NCBI GenBank assembly: GCA_023078555.1
Contig: CM041196.1
Coordinates: 3,348,001-3,412,000, forward strand
Length of the DNA: 64,000 nt
Direction: 5' to 3'
Source of the DNA: Ulva prolifera
Lineage: Eukaryota; Chlorophyta; Ulvophyceae; Ulvales; Ulvaceae
Of this stretch, positions 48,483 to 60,134 are shown piece after piece; position 1 is the stretch's first letter; each line of letters opens with the position of its first letter. Under the pieces are notes generated by a model. That model saw only the letters and a program-made list of their open reading frames with translations. It was not told where the DNA came from and searched no databases. Both the position numbers and the translations under genes were made by a program.

Positions 48483-51400
48483 ATTTGCTGCATACGCGTG
48501 TGAGGGGGACAGAGCGGTATGCGAGCTGCTGAGCGGTAGGCCTGTGTGCGCCTCAGCCCGCGTGCACGCGCCACGCCTGTGGCATGGTGCCGTGATGCCG
48601 GCTAGCGTTCACTGCAGTTGTCTCAGATCGTAAACAGCGCTGTTTTGGGGGGCCGCTGTGCCCAGCAGCCAGCAGCTGTGGCTGCCGGGTGGCACTCTGG
48701 AGCCGCATCGCGGCGGCCGCTGGCATGGCAGGCCACGGACGCAGACAACGAGGCGTGCAGATTTGAGCAGTGTCGCGCCGCGTGCAGGTTTGACATCACG
48801 GAGGCGGCGATCCAGGGCGTGCTGAGCGAGGTGCACGACCTGCCGCCGGTGCAGGACGTGAAGGCCCCGGAGACGCTGCTCGCCGCCACCGACCTGCAGG
48901 CGCTGCTGGAGGAGCACAAGCCGCAGTTCGTGCCGGTGCGGGGCCGCGAGGCGGAGGGCACGCACCCGCCGCCGGACGCCGCCGCCGGCGTCGTGCAGCG
49001 CCGCCTCAGCAACGGCTGCACCCTCAACTACAAGGTCTCGGACAATGACCCGTCGTCGGCGGGCATGCGGCTGTGCATGAGCGGCGGCCGCGCGGCCGAG
49101 GTCACCCAGGGTGCCGGCCCAGCTGGCGTCGGCGCGATGCAGATCGGCCTGCGCACCAGTACGCCCTTCCTTCCCCCCCTGCCATCTCTGAAGCACCTTG
49201 GCAGCCATCACCTTTTGATTATGGACTATCAATGGCTGACCTGATCATGCGCAGTCCTGGATTCGGGTAGCTGGCTCCGTGCGTGGTTCAGTGTCTTGTG
49301 GCGTGACGTGGAGGCTGTTATGCCAGTGCATAGGCTTCTGTGATGGCAGCTTGTTACCGTCATTGCGTCTAGATCCTCTGGGAACACAGCCAACGTCACT
49401 GGGGTTGGATCACTGTTGTTCAATTGCTGCTGCTGCTGCACTGTTTGTGCGCTCGTGGATGCGTCATCTGCGATTTGTCCACCCCTCGGGGTGTTCATGC
49501 CCGTCTCCGTGGGCGTGATGCACAATGCGGCGTGTTACTTTCCCGAGCGCAATGCCTCTGCCCCACTTCAACTCTGGGCAAACGGTATTTCACACCAGGG
49601 CTGCAGAAATGTGTGCTGCGATCAGTGCACTCGAGCAGCAGCCGTCACACGACGTGACCCATGCAGTTTCGGAGGGCGGCACGATGGGCACGTTCTGCCG
49701 TGAGGAGATCGAGATGTTCTGCCTCGCGCGCCTCATCAACTGCTACATCGACACGGACCCCGAGAACAACTTCATCGACTGGTACTCCTCCGCCGACCCC
49801 AAGGGCCTGCGCGGCATGTTCGAGCTCTGCCACCTCATGATCGTGCAACCGTGCTGGACGGAGAGCGGCTTCCAGCGCGCCAAGACGACCATCCTCAGCA
49901 ACTCACGGGCGGTGAACAAGAGCATGGAGCGCGCGAACCATGACAAGATCCTGCACATGGTGTTCGGGGAGGACCGTCGGTTCCGGGAGCCGAACGCTGA
50001 GGAGATCGAGGCGCTGACGCTGGAGGGCTGCCGCGAGGTGCTTGAGAAGTTCATGCGCCCCGACAACATCGAGGTGTGGCCTCGACACATGCGGATTGCG
50101 AATCAAGTGGAGTTAGCACGATTGATTATTTTTTATATGTTGCTACATTTGACTACAATGCTTGGTCTGAAGCAGTAGATATAATGATACAACTGTATAC
50201 TCAACATCATGCGGTCTCGACCTGGGTCCAGCTCGGCCTGGGTCCGTGCGGTCGTGTCTAGACATGCGTATGTGGCGGGGTGTATAGACCATGACGGTGG
50301 TTTGTCATGTGCAGGTGTCCCTGGTAGGCGACTTTGACCCCGAGGTCGCGGAGCAGGCGTTCTTGGAGTTCATGGGCACGATCCCGGCGAGGGAGGAGCC
50401 GTTGCCACTACCACACGTGCCCATCACCTTCAACACTGCGCTGCCCGTTGGCGACCGCCATGTGGTGCGCCTCCAGCCACCTATATTTCTCCTTCCTTAC
50501 AGGGCTTGGCGTGTGCACCGGGTGCCCGCCAAGTGCCCCACATGTCAATGCGCACGTCACGCCAGACTTCACGTCCCAGCCTGGCATGGCGTCACCAGAG
50601 AGTTCTGACAGAGCTGATGTGTGTCGCGGAAGCTGTCGCCGCCACAAGAGCATAGCATCCCTGCACCTCCGGGCTTTCGCACATACTCAGGACCCCACGG
50701 AGGCTTTTCTTTTTATGTTCGATTTGCAATAGAGTGCATCGACAGAGGAATCATGATCTACATGGTGGGGCTGCTGTGCAGGCGTGGCACCTGGACGACT
50801 CAGACGAGCGCGGCGTTGGCAACATCGCCGGCCTCGGCTTCCGCCGCTGGGGGGATGTCAACGGCAGCGGGCCGGTGGAGGCGCTCGCGTCGCGCGTGCA
50901 GCCGCTGCCGGACCTCGCGTCCATCCGCACGCAGACCGACATGGTCCTCGCGCAGACCCTCCGCCGCGCACACCCGCTGTTCGCGCCAACAGTGCTCCTC
51001 TTCCTGCAGGTGCCCCCCCTTCTCGCCGGCGCACATTCATCCCGGATGCCTAGCCTGAAGCCTGCCTGCGTGCCCTTCCCCTCTGGCAGTCTCGCGGCAC
51101 CCGGCTGCTACAGAAGCGCATGCTCTGTTCGTTGTCCCGTGGTTCATGGCATCAACACAGTGATGTCGATTGATGTGGACACTGCACACCCATTGTCCAT
51201 GATGCAACAGATCCTGGGGTCCAGTGAGTTTGCCACAGCAGTTGGGCGCCGCTGCTGCCCCGCGACAGGCTGCTTGGTTCCTGTGACGGCATCGGTGAAC
51301 CAACCTGCAAATCGCTGATGCTGTGTTGGGTGCAGGAGATTATCAACTCGCGGCTGTTTGTGACCGTGCGAGACCAGCTCAACCTGACATACGATGTCTC

Positions 51401-51506
51401 CTTTGAGATTGTGCAGCACGACCGCCTCAACTCGTCGTGGTGGTGCGCCACCGTCACAGCATCGCCGCCGAAGATTGCAGATGCCACCCAAGCCTCCCTG
51501 CAGGTT

Positions 51507-51570
<64 letters not shown>

Positions 51571-52370
51571 TTCCTTCCCCTACGTTCCCTGTATTCTTAC
51601 CATGCTGTGCCTGCAATGCTGTCAGGTTGTTGTGTTCGAGTCTGGCGCTTTGTTCTCTTCTGCTTTGGTGCGTTGGCCCGTGCCCATGTGGCTCCTTGAA
51701 CGCTGCCCTATCATGGGGCCGCTGCTGTTGCTTGGGTGCAGGCTGAGGGGCTGTGCCGTGCCTATGCGTTGGTAGAGGTGGCATCGTGGCGCATGGGACT
51801 GCAGGACAAGGCATGCAGATGGTGGTCATTGCTACCCAGGCGCTCCAGTGCGTGTTTGAGGGGGCAGTGTGTGTGCAGGTGCTGCGGGACTGCAAGACGC
51901 GGAATCCGGTGCTGTTCAGCGAGGTGCAGCGCACGCAGACGACACTGCTGACACGGCACGAGAGCGACCTGAAGGACAACCAGTACGTGCTCAACCTGCT
52001 GACCCACCTCCAGGCGGTCGACGTGCCGCTCAAGACGATCGACACGCTGCGGGACCTGCCGGCGATGATGCTGAGCATCACCGCCGCAGACATCAATGAC
52101 GCGCTCGCACTGTTCGGGCTCAATGATGACGAGGTGTACACCAGCATCGCGACGTCCGGGCCACGGCAGCTCGACCCCGCGCCGGCGCTTAAGCTGCAGG
52201 CGAGCGGCGAGAGCGAGGCTTTCAAGAGCAACCAGGCGGGCGGCGGCGCGGTGAGCGACTTCCTGATGAAGGCGATGGCCGACGCGATGACGGCGCAGAT
52301 GCGGGGGAAGGCCTGGGGGGAGGGCGGCCTGGGGGCCGGGTCGAAGGCCGGGGGGAATAGCAGCGAATGA
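44660..52370 (+). CDS. SPP: Stromal processing peptidase, M16 metallopeptidase
   Basis: The chloroplast enzyme that removes transit peptides from imported proteins. Twelve exons (44660-44947, 45352-45753, 46178-46421, 46757-46878, 47350-47727, 48009-48367, 48788-49158, 49667-50073, 50315-50464, 50782-51009, 51336-51503, 51879-52370) join in frame to 1202 aa, the family's size. It opens with a basic, Ser/Ala-rich transit-like peptide starting MCSAARIGSRGP. The active M16 domain follows: HVGSIHENDDEQGVAHFVEH with the inverted zinc motif HFVEH, RSNAYTDFHHTVFH, and the third-ligand region RKAVLAEAQMMNTIEYR. Then come the structural M16 domains: WYFPANGTLYIVGD, ISEGGTMGTFCREEIEMFCL, EIINSRLFVTVRDQLNLTYD and TLLTRHESDLKDNQYVLNLL. 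The match to plant SPP is close throughout. Introns hold a 33-nt G run and a 62-nt C run. The 3' exons are GC-richer than the 5' exons. The end is a Gly-rich tail not expected in land plants. Confidence 0.96.
48449..48481. repeat. 33-nt G run in SPP intron 6
   Basis: An uninterrupted G homopolymer on the coding strand, lying between exons ending at 48367 and starting at 48788. The true length may differ because such runs are hard to sequence. Confidence 0.9.
51509..51570. repeat. 62-nt C run in SPP intron 11
   Basis: An uninterrupted C homopolymer on the coding strand beginning 5 nt after the donor GT of intron 11. It is the longest homopolymer in the window and sits almost against the 5' splice site. 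Confidence 0.9.
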
Positions 52371-52919
52371 GCTAGGGGAGGTCGGCGCCAAGCGCCTCGC
52401 GGTGTACGGTTGTTTTTGCTGAATTAGATGCACTGGACTGGATTTGCGTGTGCTTGAGATTGAACACAGGGCTGTGCTGTGTGAGGCACATGGTGTCGTG
52501 TTTGTTTTAGGCATCTCCCGTGTGTGCATATCAAGTGTGTTCGTGACTGGCACTGGTAGACGATGTGGTGTCATCCTGTCGTCACACCAATTGAATTTGT
52601 ACGAGGCCAAGGACGTGCATTGCAATCTCCAAATTTACCGGCGTCCAAAGATGTAGATCTCCAGAGATACGCCTTCCTTTGATGCTCGGGTGCAGAGCTG
52701 CGCGCAGAGCATCCTTGACAGGCGAGTCGACTTCCCGGATACGCACCAAGGTCACAAGTCAGCGAGCAAACGCCACTTGTCTGATTGATAGACCTGTCTT
52801 CTACCAATTGCACGGCCAATCCTTCTCACAACCTGCTTACGCCCGTGGATCACCATGACACAGTTGTGCGTCCGCACGTGGGGGCGGGCCGGGCGGAAAT
52901 ATCCTGTATGTAATTCCGC

Positions 52920-52955
52920 GGAATAGTACCCGTTACATGTAACGGGTACTATTCC
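52920..52955. repeat. 36-bp perfect palindrome
   Basis: Half-site GGAATAGTACCCGTTACA is followed with no spacer by its exact reverse complement. A smaller palindrome, ATTCCGCGGAAT, overlaps its left end. It lies about 550 nt after the SPP stop. Confidence 0.9.
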
Positions 52956-54263
52956 AGGATCTTTTGCGCACGTGCCAACCGTACGATGCCGGGGCTAATG
53001 AATCGAAATGATGGCGCTTGATGTGGTAGCACGTGGCTGATAGCTAGCATTCGACATCGAGTTGGATGGCCTCAGGCAGCTGCGCCGGCAGCTGAGGTTT
53101 CGCCAGTGCACTCGCCACACGCACGCGCAGCGAGGCCTGGCACAGTTGTAGACAGCAGCAGCTGCAAATGTCAGCAGTTCAATGGACCCGAGAGTTCAAG
53201 CTCACTTCTGTACGCACACACGTGCAACGGCCTACTTGCTCATCCATGTAAATCTTCTCACTGCAACATTGACCTACCCATCACGCTTACATTGTATGCT
53301 ACTTTGGCACCCAGTATGCACGCTGCTCTGGCAGCTGCATGCCGTACATGCGCACATGCGTGGCCCGTGGACCCGGGTCTTTTCTGGCAAGAAAAGATGG
53401 CATCCACCGTGTGCCGTTATACTACAATCACGTTCACCTTGGAGGAGGCATCACACATGCTGACTTGTTCCGGCCGCACCTACACTTCCACCTGAATGAA
53501 TAAGCATTCAAGAATTCGTGACAGCCGTGCGTCACGTTCTGTACAGAACCTCATCAGCTGGACAGCTCTCCCACTGGAGCACTGGATGCGACATCAGAGG
53601 TTCCAAGACCTATAGGTGCGCAACATTCAGGAGGCTTCAGCAGTTGGCCAGGTGGCTGCCTGGTCAGGAAAATGTGAGACGTCAGCAGGGGCTGAGCACC
53701 ATGCGTTCGAAAGTGCTGCAGCATGCAGAGCTGTATCTCGAGATACCCGATGTAGAACAGGAACCAGGAATGGCGGGTGCATTCCTGTGTATCAGCATGC
53801 GTAAAGACGTGCACGCACGAATGCAGAGATGGTGAAGTTGTCCATAGTTAATCACCAGCATCTTTAAGCTTATGGTGGCCACCATGGACTTGTGAGAATG
53901 TAAAGCATATTTGCAATAGTACTATAGCAACATGCGGGATCCTAGGGCAAGTATGCATGATTTCGGGGGCCATATCAACACCTGCACTTAAGTATATCAA
54001 TTGATATTGTTAACAGCGAAACCCCAGAGTGCAGCTAGCACGCCCAGAGGAGCCCAGCGGCTTCTGAGACAAGAAGCCTCGTTCAATGTTGTGGCAGTGC
54101 CTAAAGTGCATAACCTGTGCAGCTGTGAGGACCTGGGCACCTCTAGAGGGCAAATGTTCACATGCCGTATCCCGCCTGCGCTCACTGTTGCACCTCTACG
54201 GATGTTTTGGTGTGCGCTGCGTGTGGCTTGCTGCGTGGTGTGCGGTTCCCCTGGTTCTTGCTT

Positions 54264-54304
54264 GCGGTGCTACCTGCCTCGCTTGCTTTGTCCTTGTAAA
54301 ACAC
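54264..54304 (+). repeat. Dispersed ~40-nt motif, copy 4
   Basis: It shares GCGGTGCTACCTGC and TGTCCTTG followed by ACAC with the other copies. It is located in gene-free DNA. Confidence 0.4.
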
Positions 54305-55902
54305 CTCTACGGATGCGGCCATGAAGCACGGAACCCTGCGCTCTTGGCTGGGCGCCCTCGCAGCTGGGCTGCTGAGCGCGCGCGGCTTGTCCGACTCATC
54401 ATGCACGCTAGCCATTTGCAGCTGACTATGATGACTGGTGCCGGCGCTCGAGTGGGCTAATGCTGCGGTCGAGGACGATGCCATCATACTTGCACAGCAG
54501 GCAAATGCCGCCTGGCGCTCTTTGAGCTCGTGCGTGCGCTTGCATTAGTGCGCTGTTGCTGCTCTCGATGTGGAGGTCCGGTCGTGCTTACACCTTATCA
54601 TAACCATTCCCAATACCAAATTGCGTGTGGCAATGCGGGCGGTGACGGACTGGATGAATGTCTGCCTGGTTCGTCCAGATCCACAAGTCACCAATCCTAC
54701 GACCCATGATGAAGCATAATATGCCCAACATTATTGTAGCAGATTCCGTTCTGGGGCTTACTGGCGAGCTGGTTTAAAAAGAGAACGTATCGTGTTGCGA
54801 ACAAGAGCGGTGCATGCATTCAGCTTCCAGTCCCCATTGGCCAAGCTTGGGAGAGGAGCTGGCACTCAGATCCGGACTGCCGTGGCACGCGTCTCTGCGG
54901 AGCAAGTCTTAAGGGAGTCAGCCTTGCAATTCGTAGAATAATGTTGTACCTGGTTTCGTGGTTGCGGACGATCTACGAGCGGAGGGGGCGCCCATCCACG
55001 TCTACCGCATGCACCGCGCACTTTCCGCGTGAATTTGGCAGCAGTATGTGCGTGCTGGCAACACGGCCACGTCTGTACAGCCAGCAGAGATCTCAACAGT
55101 GAGACAACCACTGACAGCAGCATTGCCCACACAGGCGTGCGATCGTGCGGTCGTGTTGGCGCTTGTTTGCGAGGGCATTGCCGCTGGCAATCCGTCACAG
55201 CGTCGTTGGTGCGTCTCACGTCGAACTGAAGTGGTTCTGAAGCAACTGATGTTTCAGGAAACACGTGACAGCTTCAATCAAGCAACCTGATGGACAGAGC
55301 ACATCTGTGTGCCTGGTGCGCTCGTCTCTAGCTGCACAACTGAACGGCACTCAATTGCACCCCAGCGCCCAAGTGCTGGCAGCCTGTAAGCTACAACTTT
55401 TGAAATTTCATAGAATATGTTTTCCATTCGTCGGATCAGCAGAACATGTTGTCGCGGCACCGCCGTGCATGTCCCTGCGAACGTGGCACGACATGGAAAG
55501 AACCGGCGTATTTGGGTCATTACATACCCCCAGCCACGATGTATCGTACATGTGTATTCCATAGGTCATAGGACACTGCAGTGGTAGTTGCAATCGAATG
55601 AATTGTGTCGGATCTGTTGCGTTGCGCAGAGATATACAGATGTATTTCGGTTGTACATGGTATTGTCTTTATGAAATTGTATGGAGAATCTCTGTACTTG
55701 ATGCATTGATGGCACAATGCAACCAGCGGTTTTACTTTTCCGGGAGAAGCAAGCGATGGCGATCTCGCCGGAAGGTGTGATGATCATACACGGGATCGCG
55801 TTCAGCCAGCTTCATGAGCGTGGAAATTTCTCATAGGGAATTAACTCTTTTCATGATCGCAGAATTGTTTCCAGCGATGAACGGATCTGTGTCTGCAGGC
55901 CC

Positions 55903-58900
55903 ATGGATGGAGGATTGTCTGCAGCTCCCACTGGGGCAGATGTTCCTATGCCAATGATTCCTTCCGGCGTACCTCCCCAACAGGTGATCGCAAAAGGTAA
56001 AAATAAAACATACAGAGGCGTGCGTCAACGGCCTTGGGGGAAATGGGCGGCCGAGATCAGAGATCCGACTGTCGGTGCTAGAAGGTAACAATCTTCTACT
56101 TTCCCTTGCATCATCCACCAAAGCAACCTGTTCCCCGTCCGCAACACACAGCCGTGTAAACTTCCGCACATCAAATAGTACATGCCTGACTCGCCCCGAA
56201 TGACTGGAACATGGGTCAAGGTGGCTCGGCACATTCGACACAGCAGAGGAGGCAGCCCGGGCGTATGACGCTGCAGCCCGCAGCATCCGCGGCAAGCATG
56301 CCAAATGCAACTTCCCTCTCACAGAAGGCGGCGAGGAGCTGCCTGCGCCCATGTCCATCGAGCAGCGGCGGCGCATGGCCAACGGCGATGCCGCGCACGC
56401 CAGCGGGGCGGCCCCGCCCCGCTCCGCCCGTGCCCGCGCCGCGCGCAACCGGCCGCACCCTGAAGCCGTCGCCCCGCCGCCCGCCGGCCAGCCAATCCCG
56501 GTGTCCGCAGGCGCACCCATGCAACCAGAGGCCCCACACGAGGTGAGCCACTCCCGCCACACGCACCCGAGCCCCAACGTCTGCGCAAATTTCCACGCGA
56601 ACCCGCCCCCTGCATGCCGCCAAGCCACGCCTCATGCATGCACTCGGGATCCCAAAACCCTGTCAGGTGTGTGATTGTATCTCTGCTCCTGTCGTGTCAG
56701 TGCTGCACGGTGTCCGAGCCGCATGCATGTGCTGCAGCCGAGCAGCTGTGCCCTGGGTGCGCCAATGTGGAGCGATGCATTGCTGGCGTTCACACCGCTG
56801 CTGCCCACTCTACTGTCAGTGGAAAAAGTATCACCCCATCAAGTGTCCTTCTCCATCGCCCAAGGCCTCGTTTGCATCAAAATGCCGGCGCCCGCCCTCT
56901 CCCTCACTCCCATGCTCGCCACACCACCACCGCATCCCGCGCCCCCGCAAAGCTCGCCTGTGCACGCACCACACGCACCACATGTCATCGGGGATCGGCT
57001 CCGCACCACACACCGCTGTGCACCCGGTGTACGCGCTGCAGCCGCGCACGTGCGATTCACCGGCTGATGTGCTGAGTGCGGCGGTGATTGAGCGCAGATT
57101 GTGTCGCCGTCACTGCAGCAGGCTGCAGCACTTGCGAACGAGGCGCCGGCGCAGTGGATCGCGTTTGGCTCACCCCAGGACCCACTGGTGCTAGCACCGG
57201 AGACGGCGACACCGGCGTCGCGCCTTGGCACGATGCTGCTGCCGCCTGAGCGGGCCGACGCGGGGGGTGCGGCCGCCGTGGGGGGAACCCCCCCGGGCCT
57301 TCCCCTCTGGCCACCCAGCCTCTCGGCCTCGGTCATGAGCGGCATCTCCATCCAGGCCGCTGACCCCTTCCACGGCTCTTACCTCGGAAGCAGCATGGGT
57401 GCCAGCCTCGGTGGCCGCGCAGGACGGGTGAAGCGCTTTTTCACTGACGGCCACGACAGTATGCCCCTGCCTGCTGCTGCCCGTGCTGTGCTGCGCGTGC
57501 TGTGCTGCACTGTGGTGTCGCCGGGGTTACCCCGCTTGGCGGCGCCCCTGGTTGTATTCTAGGGTGTGTATGTCCCGCCATGTGTAATGGGGCTTGTGGG
57601 GCAGGGCGGCATGGACACCGACAGGGTGTGTCATCGTTTTAGTCAGCGCTTGCGACTGTCCAAGTGTATCTGTGAACCCTCGATGATCCGGGCGGCAAGA
57701 CAGGCAGGGAGCTTTGCTGGAAGTCATGAACCAGTCTCGCCCGGCCCTGACCGCAGTGCTAGATCTGCTGACACCGCGGGTTAGCTCCTGAGAGTCGGCG
57801 CGCACCGGCCTCACGGCACTCACTGCGGCATGCGTGTGTGCAGCAGACATCGTTATGGGCAGCCTGCGGGGCGAGCTTGATCAGATGCTGCTCGCAAAGC
57901 GCGCCTCCGAGAACCCTGAGGACCTCGCGATGCTGATGCAGCGCCTCGGGGACGGCGGCGGCGGTGGCGACGGCGGTGATGGGGAAGTCAGCGACGACGA
58001 CCTTGCGCTCGGTGCCCCCCCCCCCCCCCCCTTCTTCCCTGTCACCACTGACGCGTGCACACACACGCGCACACACACGCGCACGGGAAGGCCACACAGA
58101 CAGGCCGAATGCACAGGGGGCTCGCAGGCGGCCAGGCGTTGCCGTGATGCGCGGAAACAGACGCTGTGCTGGCTCCACTGGGTCTGGCAGACCCTGACGC
58201 CATGAGCAATGTATACGCTCTGGATGGTCGTCCGGCTAGACACACGCCATGACCTCGCTTCCGCTGTCCAAGGCCTCGTTGAGCTTCACACTTCCCCACC
58301 TCTCTGCAGGAGAGGCCCGGGTCTGCATACACCATGCCTGGTTTCATCTGGGGGTTGCGGTGTGCTAGGATCAAAGGAACCAGAGCGCCGGCGCCGTTGC
58401 AAGGTCGGTGTGGTGCAAGGTCGGCGTGGTGCAAGGTCGGTGTGCGCTGCGGTGCAGGGATGAGCCCGGACGACCCCTCCGGCTGGATGCAGAAGCACTT
58501 TGACGGCCGCCACGCGGTGGAGGCAGGTGGGTGCGCATTCTACACCTCGGCCGCCCCCGCCGAGCACGCCGCGGCGCCGCAGACGCCGATGCAGCGCGTG
58601 CCGACGCCCTCCATCGACCTGGCAGCTCAGCACTCACAGAGCCCGCCGGCGGCGGACCCCGGCGAGGCGGCGGTGGCCATGGGCGGCGACGACAGCCCGG
58701 CCTCCGGCCACGCGCCCCCCCGCAGCGTGCCGTCCCCGCCACGGCAAATACGTGCGCCGCCGCCGGTGAAGGACCCGCCCGCGGCACCGGTGCCTGTGCC
58801 CCCTGTGGCGCCGGCTGCCACGGATAGCGGACGTGCACCATCCGAGGGTGTGTCCTTCGAATCGCCTGTCTGGATTCTGTGGACTGCTTCTATCTTCAGA

Positions 58901-60134
58901 GGCCTTGCATCGCGCTGGTTACATCCTGATTCGATGGGCTGAGTGCAGTATAAAGCTTCCTCCTCGGGAGTTTAGGGGTACAATTCTGCGTTGGCTTCGG
59001 GTATTTGCATCAGCTGTGTGTGACCACTTCGATTACCACCGGCGGAGGCCCTGTGAACTACGTGCGGTCGTCCATTGGGGTCTTCCAGGTGGTTTCCGCT
59101 TGTTTGCGATTCCGGCTGTTAGGTTTTGTCCACATCCTATCAAGGACACGGCTGCTCTAATCCAGATGCGCTTCACATGCTTGCTTGCATATATGTTGGT
59201 CTGCACCGCAATCACCGCAGCGACTGCACCGGCCTCAGCCAGCCCCTCACAGCGTGTCCGCAAGCTCATGTGTTCTCGCACTCCAGGTCGGCCCCCGGCC
59301 ACCACGCCCGTCCGCCCTCCCCCGGCCGCCGGTGCTGCGCACCCCAGCCACCGCCCGACGAGCCCGATGCCCGTGCCTGTGCCGTCCGCGGCCCCTGTGT
59401 CCCCCCCGCAGCCCCGCGCCGCCGCGCCTTCAGGAGCCGTGCCCAAGCCCATCTTCCCGCACCTCCCTCGGCCCCTCCCCGGCCGCCCAGGCGTCATGCC
59501 GTATGCCACTGCCCCCTTCAACCCCGCACTGTACCACCAGTACCATGCACGCATGCGGCCGCCGATCTGGAGGCCGGGCATGCCGTGGCCACTGATACCC
59601 CCGCCCGCGGCACCGCCTGCCACCTCGGCCGCCGCGACGGCCACGGCCGGGGCCGCCCCCGCGGCGTCTGTGGTCGCTTCAGCGGCTCCCGCGGGGTCAG
59701 CAGCAGGCACCGCCACCCCGCCAGCCCCCATGCTGCCTCTCCCCCTCCACTTCATGGCTTGGCCACCGATTCATGGTGCGGACGGCCGCCCACCTCCTCG
59801 CGGCATCGCTCCCTACTTCCTCCCTCCCGGCTACCTCTCCACATTTCCTCCACGACCTTCCGGCGACCGCGGCGCACCGTTCCGGCCGCCGGTCCCGGCC
59901 GGGGCCACGCGGCCCCCCGCTGCAGAGGCCCCAGGCACCACGCCGGCGGCCCCTCCCGCCACCTCCTCCGCGTCACCGCCCCCAGCTGCGGCGAGTGCGC
60001 CGCTCCAGTCAGCTTCTACCCCCTCAGTTCCTGAGTCTACAGACTCGTGCGCAACCCGCGCCGCCGACTCCGCTACAGCCGCCGGCCAACCGCCTGCTCG
60101 GCAACCGCCAGCCGTCGTCGCAAAGGCGCAGTGA
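55903..60134 (+). CDS. AP2/ERF-domain transcription factor with long Pro/Ala-rich tail
   Basis: Six exons (55903-56084, 56221-56542, 57098-57458, 57844-58011, 58458-58847, 59287-60134) join in frame to 756 aa. One AP2 domain spans about residues 34-92: [20 protein letters not shown], then [19 protein letters not shown], ending NFP. The DNA-contacting Arg and Trp residues and the WLG and RAYD elements are present, so GCC-box or similar DNA binding is likely in the nucleus. At the exon 1-2 junction the usual Val before WLG is Arg. The rest has no named domain: a basic Arg/Ala patch, an acidic helix with [20 protein letters not shown], and a C-terminus of over 280 residues rich in Pro and Ala, probably a disordered activation or repression region. 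AP2 proteins are abundant in Viridiplantae. An additional small exon between 56543 and 57097 cannot be excluded, and target genes are unknown. Confidence 0.88.
58399..58446 (+). repeat. 16-nt unit repeated three times in an AP2-gene intron
   Basis: The unit GCAAGGTCGGTGTGGT recurs three times with few changes immediately upstream of the acceptor of exon 5. It is a small minisatellite. Confidence 0.7.

Larger units (their letters stand above)
52371..55902. other. Gene-free stretch between SPP and AP2 genes
   Basis: About 3.5 kb without a supported gene. It contains a 36-bp perfect palindrome near 52920 and copy 4 of the dispersed motif near 54264. A first non-coding exon of the AP2 gene could lie near its right end. 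Confidence 0.45.

Noticed and set aside
50465-50781. Reading the SPP frame through intron 9
   Set aside because: The read-through text has no match to the family, while the splice 50464/50782 keeps phase and restores the alignment.
57964-58100. GC-rich and AC-rich simple sequence as a possible regulatory or Z-DNA element
   Set aside because: Short microsatellite-like text around an exon end and intron; nothing beyond composition supports a role.
58833-59286. Extension of the last AP2-gene exon upstream to 58833
   Set aside because: The segment is AT-richer and not protein-like. A phase-matched acceptor at 59286 joins the exon ending at 58847.
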